Assembly (NCBI GenBank): GCA_015680685.1
Contig: MNCI01018056.1
Span: 41,355 to 72,973 of the forward strand
From: Gnetum montanum
Taxonomy: Eukaryota > Streptophyta > Gnetopsida > Gnetales > Gnetaceae
Reading direction: 5' to 3'
Length of the DNA: 31,619 nt
The position numbers were made by a program, and so were the translations under genes. Below the pieces are notes generated by a model. It searched no databases. It was not told where the DNA came from and saw nothing but the letters and a program-made list of their open reading frames with translations. This document shows, in pieces, positions 1 through 7,989 of this stretch (position 1 is the stretch's first letter; each line of letters begins with the position of its first letter).

Positions 1-430
1 GATCCTAAGGCATGCGTCTACTGTACTAAGCCATGCCCTTCCCATTATAATTGGGAAGTCCACTTCGTTGTTGTTCACTTCAATCACTAGGAAATCAGCT
101 GGGTAAGACCAACCACACACAATGGTGATGATGTCCTCCACCAATCCCAAGGGAATGGTGATGGACTGGTCTACCAACTCTAGTTGAATGTTTCTCTTCT
201 TAAGTTGTGGCAGGTTCCAGGCATGGTACATCTCACGTGAAACTAAATTGACTCCGGAACCTGAGTCAAGAACAGCCCTTTGTGGTTCATTTCCAGCAAT
301 TTGCAAATAGATTAAGGGACTCCCAGGGTCAGTTAGTTTCCTAGGAAGGTGGCCCACCTTGATCGACTCAGTTACGGTATGTGTTAACATAACCATATGC
401 GTTAAGCTCTGATTTTGGACGAAAGGGTGC
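1..430 (-). pseudogene. Ath1 retroviral-type aspartic protease (partial, continues past base 1)
   Basis: This is the protease that would cleave the Gag-Pol polyprotein. On the minus strand the active-site motif reads AVLDSGSGVNLVS, with the catalytic Asp codon at 265-267. It is preceded by LIYLQIAGNEPQR and followed by the flap-side block EMYHAWNLPQLKKRN and then DFLVIEVNN and FPIIMGRAW. The frame is open across the visible part. It differs from the gag frame of the same element; in Ath5 gag and protease share one frame, so I infer a frameshift here between about 370 and 520. Ath3, Ath4 and Ath5 carry homologous protease blocks. Confidence 0.85.
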
Positions 431-2598
431 TTCGAAGTGTTAGATGGTGAAGGAGTGTACATGGGCCCAACCGCTTGTTGTTACGAGAGTTTGTCTGGGA
501 TTTTGGTTCTGAAGTAAGGTCNTGATCAGGCTGCCGGTAAGGGTGTTGTTGTGTTAGCGGTGGCATCCCCCATGACTGTGGGTATTGCCACTACTGATGC
601 TGTCCAATGGGCTGTGGTGGAGTTCCACTTGGATAATACGTTAGTGGTTGGTGGAACTACCTTGAGTTACCTTGTGGGTAAGGTAACCTTCGGGGTGTTT
701 GCCGTTGGTTGAGTCTTGGATTAAGTGCATACACCCCAGACTCCTGTAGATATGAGATGATGGGGCAACATCCCTTAGGATGGTCATAATGGAAAATCTC
801 ACATCCACCATCATTGTTTGTGTCAAAATCCTCAACCACATTGAAGTTAGTGATTTTTCCCTTACCCTTGTTATGTGCAGGGCCTAAATCTCTCCACTTT
901 TTCTTACCTTTGTCACTACTTTGTTCAACCTTAGAATCTTCTACAATTTTTAAGACAGTTTCAATTTTAGATTCTAAGGAACTCCATACATCGTCTACCT
1001 TAGCCGCTAATTCTGTTGTTAATTGTTTGATCGGCAAGGTTTTCCGGTTCCCCAATTCTTCGATTGGTGACTCATCCTCTTCATTACAAAATTTCACTCC
1101 CTTCTTTCGAAGGGAGGGATCACGGTTATACTCTTCCACACTTTCCCTTTTTCGTAGCTCACCCTCTTCGTTTGCTACTTGCTCCAACAAGCTACGTACT
1201 TCATGGGCTCTAAGTTGTGAGAGTCTCCCTTGGGCATAAGTCCCAAGGGTTCTTCTAGTTTCATTCCTTAGCCCATCCACGATGTGGCAAAGTTGATCCT
1301 GCTAAGCGTACCCATGGCTTAGGCAACGATGTAACAATGTGTAATAGCAGGCCATGGTAGCATCCAAGGGTTCGTGTGTACCTTGCTTCCAGCCTTGGAT
1401 ATGCTTACGCAAATTGGACACTCTGGAGTACGTTTGATACTTTTTGTTGAATAGTTCTAGCATCGTACTCCACCTCCTGATGGTTTCTGGTTCTAAGGAC
1501 CGATACCAGCTCTCTGCTTCTTTGGTGAGTGTCCTTGGGAACAACTTAAGTTTTTGCCACTCATTTTCTATATTCTGCAAGGCACAGGCATCATGGAATG
1601 CCTATAAATGATTTTGCGGATCAGCATTGTATCCCCCTTCAAATCATGGGATATTATTCATGTCTAAACGCTTGATCTGGCTATCCTTTAAATGCCTTGT
1701 GGGAATCCTAACTGCCTCCGTTATGTCAAGGATACTTTAGGTTGTGAGTAGGGGCTTGTCATGATCGTCTCTTTCATGACGCCTGTGATGTCTACGTTGT
1801 TCCCTACTCTCCCTATGTCCTTGCCCTTGTCCTCTCTCTCGACTTTCTCGTCGAGGTTTTTCATCCTTTTTACTTTTATCCTCACTTTTATGTTCATGGT
1901 GGCTATGCCTAGATGTGGAAGGAGAGGATGAGTGATGGGATGAAGGAGAAGAAGAAGGGAAACCATCACCATGACAATGTTTCTTACCTTCTCTTCGACT
2001 GCTACAGCCCCGATCAAAGTGCCCGTCCTTAGGATGAGTGGTTGTTCCTTCTGTGAATAGTTGGTATTCACGGGCATCAGAACCAGGGATATGTATCATT
2101 GATCGTAGGTTCTGATACTCAACCTCCTCACCATTATTAGGAGGAGGAACATCCTTTGCTAAAGAACCCGTGATAAAGGGCTCCTCATCTCCTATTTTTC
2201 TAAGGACGTGCGGGACCTTGCCCTTCAACAGTGCATGTTGACTCTCCTACCTTAAGTCTCTTATACGTTGGGCATCTATGGGATAATAATCCATCATGTC
2301 AAAATCCTCCGCAACATATTCAGCATATAGCTCGGTCATGCCTATCTGTGCCAAGGCACCGAAAAGCATGTGAGAGATTGATCGATCTGGGGGTAACACA
2401 ATGTTACCTTGCAAGTCTCTCCACCACAGCTATTTGTCCTAATGGAGAACAAAAGTAAAATTAGGAATATACTCATCGGGATGAGTATATGTCATCTTAT
2501 ATTATTTAGGACTTGGTTGATTTTGGTTGTGTTTTATCTTGCCGACTGTCTTGTGTGTGGTCCTTAGGTGGTGAGTTTCTCTTATGAGAAGAAGGCAT
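431..2598 (-). pseudogene. Ath1 gag (capsid/nucleocapsid precursor) with in-frame stops
   Basis: Most of this stretch reads in one minus-strand frame from about 2495 to 500, broken by several stops. In order it holds: a conserved N-terminal block (YTHPDEYIPNFTF, GNIVLPPDRS); a Ser-rich then Arg/Glu/His-rich segment (about 2000-1740); the Retrotrans_gag core with IRRWSTMLELFNKKYQ (about 1480); a coiled-coil-like charged part; a short Cys/His box ending near 760; and a Pro/Gln-rich tail. Relatives have C-x2-C-x3-H-x3-C in the box; here the second Cys is Phe. The likely original start is the ATG at 2596-2598, because Ath2, Ath3 and Ath5 start at the equivalent MSSSS/MPSS site; the ATG at 2493-2495 is an alternative. 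Stops such as those at 1299-1301 and 655 replace Gln codons of relatives. A single N at 522 marks a gap of about 290 bp relative to Ath5. Confidence 0.85.
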
Positions 2599-2718
2599 TT
2601 TTATTGGTGTGCTAATTCACCATTATATAAATTTTCTCTTGATTAACCTGAAGGTTCGTTAAGGCTCACAATGATGTGAGTGATATCCCTTATGTTCTAT
2701 TCGGTGCACAAACACTTA

Positions 2719-2737
2719 GTCCCCGGCAACGGCGCCA
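2719..2737 (-). other. Primer-binding site of Ath1 (tRNA-Asp type), intact
   Basis: The minus strand reads TGGCGCCGTTGCCGGGGAC, one base after the LTR terminus. This is the sequence complementary to the 3' end of plant tRNA-Asp used by Athila-group elements; the tRNA assignment is from established knowledge. All CpG positions are preserved, unlike the sites of Ath2 and Ath5. Confidence 0.9.
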
Positions 2738-3183
2738 ATGATGAGTGGCAAGGTACCCCTACACTCAACCATACGAAACGAGTGTAGCACGCGCGATCTG
2801 GTCGAACTCCATAGACTAAATGCCTAAACGCCCCATGGAACACTTGGGGTTACTCATTTTTTGTCTTCCCAGATTTACTTTTTGTTGTCATGGTGTATGG
2901 TTAAGTAAGTCCGAGGTATATGATTTTTTTGGTCTTTTCTGGTTTTATCTCCTACGCTATGAGGTGAAGGGTTGAGAAACTAACTAACTCTAACTAAGGA
3001 CCTAAGTCTAAATTAACTAGCGTCAGCATCCATTCCCACTTACCGTACACACCCTGAACTATGCAACTGTTGCTACCAAGCGCTAATCATTACTGGGATC
3101 ACCACACGTAACGCACATGCTCGAAGTGGTCGTACTGAGGCACCTAACTAGGAGGAAAGGGTTGAGAGAATCTATCTAGCCTA

Positions 3184-3408
3184 CATGCGATGAGCAGCCG
3201 ATTCCTTGACTAACCGTACACATCTACCGTGCACAACTACCACTGGGATTACCAAGCGTAGATCATGGATACGCCACTGGGTTACCAAGTGGTCACACGA
3301 GATGCTCTTAATCAAGTCGTACTCATACCGCATGCGACGAGCGGCTGATTCCTTGACTAACCATACACATCCTTAGATGCTCGTAATCAAGTCGTACTCG
3401 TACCGCAT
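3184..3408 (-). repeat. Interleaved direct repeats inside the Ath1 LTR
   Basis: A 41-bp unit at 3184-3224 recurs at 3331-3371 with four mismatches. A 33-bp unit at 3301-3333 recurs at 3376-3408 with two mismatches. The two duplications are interleaved, so they arose in at least two steps. They account for much of the extra length of this LTR compared with Ath2 (763 bp). Confidence 0.85.
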
Positions 3409-3482
3409 TCTAGGAAAGTAATAAATAACATTAAATAAAATCCTATACCATGCACTGCAAGGTTTATCCAATCAAGTTCGTC

Positions 3483-3488
3483 TTTATT
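3483..3488 (-). terminator. AATAAA polyadenylation signal in Ath1 LTR
   Basis: The minus strand reads ATAATAAAGACGA. The same AATAAAGA motif lies 167-171 bp downstream of the TATA box in the Ath1, Ath2, Ath3 and Ath5 LTRs, which supports it as the R-region polyadenylation signal. Confidence 0.7.
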
Positions 3489-3654
3489 ATCGTACACAAC
3501 TTGCGTTCAGGTACAAAGCTGCTCGAATGAAGATCTGTTCACTCTAGGACTCCTACTGTGGGCACATGGAAAATAATCTATCTCTGGAGTGATCAAACTA
3601 CCAGAGTTTTCCTACTTCTAAACCAAGATGAGAAATGAGGGGAGTGCCATCTCT

Positions 3655-3663
3655 TATTTATAG
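3655..3663 (-). promoter_or_regulatory. TATA box of Ath1 LTR promoter
   Basis: The minus strand reads CTATAAATA. The same nonamer stands at the equivalent place in the Ath2 and Ath3 LTRs, and TATAAATA in Ath5. It would set the start of genomic RNA, with U3 lying between it and 3779. Confidence 0.75.
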
Positions 3664-3678
3664 ATTTGGCGGTAGACC

Positions 3679-3771
3679 GCAATATCGCGTACGTGACATC
3701 GCAGGGGACGACGCGATATTGCGTACGCGATATTGCATGAGATGCGATATCGCGACGGCCGCGATATCGCG
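3679..3771 (-). promoter_or_regulatory. U3 array of GCGATATYGC palindromes in Ath1
   Basis: Five copies of a near-palindrome lie between the TATA box and the LTR start: 3679-3689, 3713-3723, 3727-3736, 3744-3754 and 3761-3771. Spacing is irregular. The cluster is strikingly CpG-rich against an AT-rich surround. Ath2 has one copy at the same place (5104-5114). A binding-site array acting as enhancer is an inference. Confidence 0.7.
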
Positions 3772-3779
3772 TCTCATCA

Positions 3780-4214
3780 ACCACCCTCAATTTCTCTTAA
3801 GATGGGTGGAGCATTATGGAATCTTTTGCCCTTCAACGATGTATAGTATCTCTCCTGTTGCAAGTCTCATTGATGTTACGCTTCTGTGGGGTGGTAATCC
3901 CTTACTTGATGCTCACATGCAACGTATTCTGCATATAACTGTGACATGCCTATTCGTGCGAGAGCACGAAGGAGCTTGTTGGGGATTGCTCGATTTGGAG
4001 GCAATACTATGTTACCCTCCATATCTCTCCAACGCAGTTGCTCATCTTGATGGAGAATAAAGGTAAAGTCAGGTACATATTCATCATGATGAATATATAT
4101 CACTCAGAACTATTGAGGAATTGGCTAGTCTTGGTTATATGTGTTGTGCCGCCGACTGTCTCTAGTGTTGCTCCTAGGCAGTGAAGTGCTTTTGTGCGAA
4201 GAAGAAGAAGACAT
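3780..4214 (-). pseudogene. Ath2 gag N-terminus, cut by Ath1
   Basis: The frame starts at the ATG at 4212-4214 with a Ser-rich beginning (MSSSSSHKS). It continues in the same frame through YIHHDEYVPDFTF and GNIVLPPNRAIPNKLL to IEGG at 3780. In-frame stops near 4165, 4153, 4147 and 3870 and below replace codons that are Gln or Arg in Ath5; for example a CGT became CAT and a CGA-type codon became TGA, which is CpG decay. The capsid core is missing because Ath1's LTR starts here. An in-frame ATG at 4103 also begins the conserved block. Confidence 0.82.
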
Positions 4215-4339
4215 TTTTGTCTTATTCGGTGTGTCATTTACCGTTATCTTATTTTTTCTTGATTAACCCTAAGGTTTTGTTCTAGCTTCCCAACGCTGTG
4301 GATGATTTCCTATGTTCTACATAGCACACAAACAACTAA

Positions 4340-4358
4340 GTCCCCAGCAACGGTGCCA
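4340..4358 (-). other. Primer-binding site of Ath2 (tRNA-Asp type), two CpG lost
   Basis: The minus strand reads TGGCACCGTTGCTGGGGAC. Compared with Ath1 it differs at two positions, both CpG turned to CpA or TpG. It follows the LTR terminus after one base. Confidence 0.85.
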
Positions 4359-4905
4359 ATGATGAGTGGCGAGGTACCCCTACACTAAACCATACGAATA
4401 CGAGCGTCTCACACGCGATTCAGTCAAACTCCAAGGACTAAGTGCTTACGTGCCTTAATGGAACACTTAAGGTTAATCAATCGTTGTCCTCCCAAACTTA
4501 CTTGTATTGTCACGGTTGTATGGTTAAGTAAGTTTGAGGTATGTGATTTTTATATCTTTTTTCTTTTTAACACCTATGCTAATACGGAGAGGGTGAAGAG
4601 ACTAAGTGACTAACTTATATTAACTATTCACTAACTAAGTTCTAATTGTCCTAGCACCACTATCTGTTCCCACTTTTCGCACACACCCTAAACTAGTGTA
4701 ACGCTGCTGGGATTACCAAACACTACTCATTACTGGGTTACCAAGCGTTACACACATGCTCGAAGCGGTCGTACTGAATGCACTTAACTAGGAGAGTCAA
4801 GAGTTGAGAGAGATTAACTATATAAGAAAGCATTTAAACATTTAACAATAATTAAATCCTATTTAGCTTAGTCCATATGCTTCCAGGTTTATCAAAAAGT
4901 TTGTC

Positions 4906-4911
4906 TTTATT
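4906..4911 (-). terminator. AATAAA polyadenylation signal in Ath2 LTR
   Basis: The minus strand reads GTAATAAAGACAAAC, 169 bp past the TATA box, the same spacing as in the sibling LTRs. Confidence 0.68.
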
Positions 4912-5079
4912 ACCGTATACAAATGTGTGCTCAGGTACAATTTCCTCAAATAATGATCCGTTCACTTTGAGACTCCTACTGCAGGCACATGGAAATTATT
5001 TTAACTTTGGAATGGTAAAACTACTATAGTTTGGCTAAGGGTCTAGATCTAGATGGAGAAACAAGGGAAAGCTGCCTCT

Positions 5080-5088
5080 TATTTATAG
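5080..5088 (-). promoter_or_regulatory. TATA box of Ath2 LTR promoter
   Basis: The minus strand reads CTATAAATA inside the conserved context CTATAAATAAGAG shared with Ath1. Confidence 0.72.
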
Positions 5089-5122
5089 ACATGACGGCGG
5101 GCCACGATATCGCGGCTCATCA

Positions 5123-5770
5123 ATATGCATTCCATTGGTGTGAGCACATCGAATTCCTTTCTGTTGATCTCGTAACACCGCTGGGTCTGCTCCTTTTTGG
5201 TCTTAAGGTCAACTTGTATCAACAACTCTATCAATTGTGTCCCTATGTCAAGAAACCCATGAACTTGTGCAATAACATCAATTGAGTAGAACATCTAAAT
5301 GTCCTTGATCTTCACTGTGGAGCTTGCCCTTTTGTTGTTCCAGAAGAGGTATGTCTCTTCCATGTACCACTCCCCACTAGAAGTGATGATTGGCCACATG
5401 GGAGAGGTTTGCAATTGTGTTCTCACTTTTGCTTGAGCATGTTCTAAAAATGGCCCGAAGTTCAATTCCTGGAGAACTGAGCATTAGATTTTACAAGGCC
5501 TAATGGTATCATGATAAGCTTATGTTAATGTGACTTTCAACCTCGATATGGGTCCTAGTACTTCCCCATGCTATGATGGTTTTTTTTAACTTCTTCTTTG
5601 GGAATCTGTCAAATAAATTCTACTTTGAACTACTCTCAAAGAGGTTCTATTGCATGGGTTGCTTCTAGTTGTTCCTAGGGCTATTCTTGTTAGCTCTTTC
5701 TAGCCCTAGGTCATTTCTTTCTTAGTTGCAATGGTCTTTCTTCCTGCGGTCATTTCGATCTTGGTGGCAT
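5123..5770 (-). pseudogene. Env-position (third ORF) remnant of Ath3, unrecognised protein
   Basis: It would start at the ATG at 5768-5770, which directly follows an acceptor-like TTACAG. The first part is broken by many stops. The best-preserved part is 5294-5079 on the minus strand: MFYSIDVIAQVHGFLDIG, then LIELLIQVDLKTKKEQ and EINRKEFDVLTPMEC. Upstream and nearly in frame is SGEWYMEETYLFWNNKRAS. I do not recognise a named domain and see no clear signal peptide or membrane segment. Its place after pol and a long noncoding spacer is where Athila elements carry an env-like ORF; the assignment rests on position only. It ends at the Ath2 insertion. Confidence 0.5.
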
Positions 5771-6230
5771 CTGTAATCATAACATGACCATGGGTTAGCA
5801 ATTGTTGTGTGACATGAAACAATTGGAATTCCTTCTCTCCTTGGGACAGGATAGTCACACTTGGCTAAGTTGTAATTACACTTGATTTAATCAATTTTAA
5901 TCATTATTTTATTTGTATTTTAATGTTAATAAGTCATTCCAAAAGGTGTTGAAAGAGTTAACTCTCAATAATTAATGGTTTCATATTGTTGTATTCATGA
6001 TCCCCTTTGGGGAAGTTAGAAATTTTTTTGAAAAATTTCATTGAAAACCTTAATGTTTGTAGCCCCCACAATCAAAAGCTTACCTCTAATAGCTACAGGA
6101 TCAAAGAATAGAGCGATTGGGATAAATAGTTGGTAAGTTATGGGCTCTAGAAGGTTTTGGGCTCTAAAAAATGGTAAAAACTCCCCTTGTGTTATGAAGT
6201 AAATGTCAAAAAATTACAAAGTCTCAGTGG
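5771..6230 (-). other. Ath3 leader before the third ORF
   Basis: This is AT-rich sequence without an open frame, between the internal TATA-like site (6231-6239) and the ATG at 5768-5770. It ends in ATGATTACAG directly before that ATG, which resembles a plant 3' splice site. No LTR-type AATAAA lies about 168 bp past the TATA site, so this is not an LTR R region. Confidence 0.45.
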
Positions 6231-6330
6231 TATTTATAGAATTTTTGGCTTGCGTTGATTGGGCTTGGTCGATAGGGCCTAGTCGATGGGATCAGTTGTG
6301 TCGACTAGGGCTAGTCAATGTGATTGTTAA
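6231..6330 (-). promoter_or_regulatory. Internal U3-like cassette with TATA box in Ath3
   Basis: A CTATAAATA box (6231-6239) is preceded on the minus strand by GTCGAC/ATCGAC repeats. The 23 bases at 6268-6290 match 14880-14902 of Ath3's own LTR U3 at 20 positions, sharing the core ACTAGGCCC, and both copies lie just upstream of a TATA box. The flanks beyond do not match the LTR, so this is not simply the 3' LTR. It stands about 460 bp before the third ORF and could be a separate promoter for it; function is inference. Confidence 0.5.
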
Positions 6331-7989
6331 CCATCATTGACTTCTATTGACTTGGTCAAACTTCTAGAATACAAGGAATTTTTGAGTGAAATTGGGATCA
6401 AATAGAAACCTAAAAATCCATGAACATAATGGGAATAGTAGAAGAGGTTTTGAGCCTTAGAAAATTTAGAAAATTGAGAAAATGTTTTGGAGAATGAATT
6501 TAATGAAAGTTTTAAGGAGCACAGAGTGAAATAAATAACAGAATATGTGAAAGATAGGATTGCAGCAATGTCTAATGTAAGGGGCTTAACTATCCAAACT
6601 AAGAGATATGCAAGTGGGTCCTCCCCATAGTAGGCACATGCCCTTTTTGCCCTTGCATAACCTGAACTAAGGAGTCCATGGGCCCCATAGTTGATTTAAT
6701 GGTCATAAAAAGTTAAGGACCAACCCAAAAGAATTTATCCAAGAATTCCAACACATCAAACTAAGACATCAAGCATAATATACAAATCAAAAATGAGGTG
6801 AGTTGTGGTAGCATAGATGGATGACAAAGAGGGTGGAATGGAATCCTGAATTAAGGTCATAAGAAGTCCCTTGTGAAGTTTGTGTTTAAAATGACCTGAG
6901 AAGATCCATCCTTAGTCTAGACTAAAACTAGCCTCTTTCAGTGACACCACATCACCACTCTAAGACCGATCCATCCCCTTGAGACACAAGAGTATTCACA
7001 CAAAACAACCACCATTTCATAAAGAGAAAAGAAAAGTAAGAAGTGACAGAGTGCCTTAGTTAGAGGGGACCTTCAGGCATGGGTAACATGTCTTTTTAGT
7101 CCCATTACTAATACTTGTAGCCCATTTATTTGTCTAAGGGATGTTCTTTGAATTCCCATCATGTTTTTTTTTTGTGGGAACCACACCATGCAAAGACTTT
7201 ATTTGACTTCCTATTAGTGGTTGGAATGGAATAGTAAGAAGTCCATGAAAAAACACTCAAGCCCTCAAGCAAGTAGAAGAGTACAAAGAGTATTAAGTTC
7301 CCTTAAATTCACACCCTATACAAGCCTTTGGACCCTTCCCAATTCTAGAAACTACCAAGGTCATCAATTGATTAAAAGTTTCTTTAATGAAAGAGATCTC
7401 AAACTTCCAGAATGAAAAAAATCATAGAGTTTATTGGATGGGTGGATGACATGGACTCACTACCTATTCCATGAAAAATAAACCATGTCATAGTTATCAA
7501 ACATCATAATTCAAAAATAGAAACCAAACATTGACAATCACAACATTAAGCACGAATCATCATTAGTACATAGTAATAGTGGTATTGTGGCCTACGGAAA
7601 TAAAGCACTTTTATTAGCAAAAATAATGAAAAGTCACACTCAAACCAAACAAAGTAAAAAATATAAAAAAGTGTAAATTATCCAAGAAAGATTCAAATGT
7701 ACTAACAATGGTGCAAAACAAAAAATGGTGTAAAATAGAAAAAAAAATTAAAAATCAAAAATTTGTAAAATAAATAACTTGTAAAATAAAAAACATGGAA
7801 AAAAAGTAGAAAAACCAAGAAGCCGTATGGATGGTTAACATGGATGGCCATCTCTCCCTTGACTGAGTTGGAAGGAGGAGATCCAAAAAAGTGAACTTGG
7901 TTGTCCTTCTATTGAGGTGGTAGTTGCACTGGCTTGTCTTGGTTCTAAGAAAGGTTTTACTTGTTGAATGTTGACCAACTGCTTTTGAT
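6331..7989 (-). other. Ath3 noncoding region between pol and third ORF
   Basis: About 1.65 kb without a credible ORF. Three parts are shared with other elements. T/A-rich tracts directly after pol (about 7630-7830) also occur in Ath4 and Ath5. A block at about 7380-7580, holding AATGTTTGGTTT, an ATTATGATG motif and AATAGGTAGTGAGTCC, matches the 3' end of Ath5 (31400-31540). An 18-bp identity, GGAGGACCCACTTGCATA (plus-strand complement at 6607-6624), matches Ath4 at 19851-19868. Conservation of noncoding blocks across diverged copies suggests a cis role (RNA processing or packaging). Confidence 0.6.

Larger units (their letters stand above)
1..3779 (-). mobile_element. Ath1: Athila-like Ty3/gypsy LTR retrotransposon, 5' half, inserted in Ath2
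   Basis: Read on the minus strand the order is 5' LTR (3779-2739), tRNA-Asp type primer-binding site, leader, gag, then aspartic protease running off the window at base 1. RT, RNase H, integrase and the 3' LTR are expected beyond the left edge. The LTR starts with TGATGAG and ends with CTCATCA, so its ends are inverted repeats of each other. The bases after it (3780 onward) are the gag of a second element, so Ath1 is an insertion into Ath2. It is the least decayed element here: its primer-binding site keeps every CpG. Gag nevertheless holds several in-frame stops. Confidence 0.9.
2739..3779 (-). repeat. 5' LTR of Ath1 (1041 bp)
   Basis: It is bounded on the plus strand by TGATGAG (2739-2745) and CTCATCA (3773-3779). 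On the minus strand it has a short U3 of about 116 bp rich in GCGATATCGCG palindromes, a TATA box (3655-3663), an AATAAA signal (3483-3488) 167 bp further on, and a long U5. It is longer than the related LTRs because U5 holds two interleaved duplications (3184-3408). The PBS follows one base after its end. The other copy should lie left of the window. Confidence 0.92.
3780..5122 (-). mobile_element. Ath2: Athila-like LTR retrotransposon, 5' end only, split by Ath1
   Basis: On the minus strand this holds a 763-bp 5' LTR, a decayed tRNA-Asp type primer-binding site and the first part of gag, which stops at the base where Ath1's LTR begins. Gag alignment with Ath5 is continuous up to 3780 (the Ath5 match is near 26455), so Ath1 inserted into Ath2 rather than Ath2 being deleted there. 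The rest of Ath2 should reappear beyond Ath1's other LTR, left of the window. Ath2 itself interrupts Ath3 at 5122/5123. Its U3 motif is like that of Ath1, so the two belong to the same subfamily. Confidence 0.88.
4360..5122 (-). repeat. 5' LTR of Ath2 (763 bp)
   Basis: It is bounded on the plus strand by TGATGAG (4360-4366) and CTCATCA (5116-5122). U3 is only 34 bp and holds a single GATATCGCG palindrome. The TATA box is at 5080-5088 and AATAAA at 4906-4911. U5 shares with the other LTRs the TGTACCTGAGCAC block and paired GGTAACCCAGTA / GGTAATCCCAG motifs. It lacks the Ath1 duplications. The 5 bases after the terminus (ATATG, 5123-5127) are the candidate target-site duplicate. Confidence 0.9.

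Noticed and set aside
814-1239. A 141-codon plus-strand frame
   Set aside because: It is the antisense of Ath1 gag, which has clear Gag motifs on the minus strand.
3661-3780. CpG-rich palindromes as a CpG island or promoter of a host gene
   Set aside because: They lie exactly within U3 of the Ath1 LTR, and no host gene follows.
3635-4060. A 141-codon plus-strand frame
   Set aside because: It crosses the joint between the Ath1 LTR and Ath2 gag and reads LTR palindromes as protein.
5465-6330. Possible 3' LTR of Ath3, suggested by the U3-like motif and TATA box
   Set aside because: Sequence after the TATA box does not match the Ath3 5' LTR, there is no TGTACCTGAGCAC block, and no AATAAA about 168 bp on.
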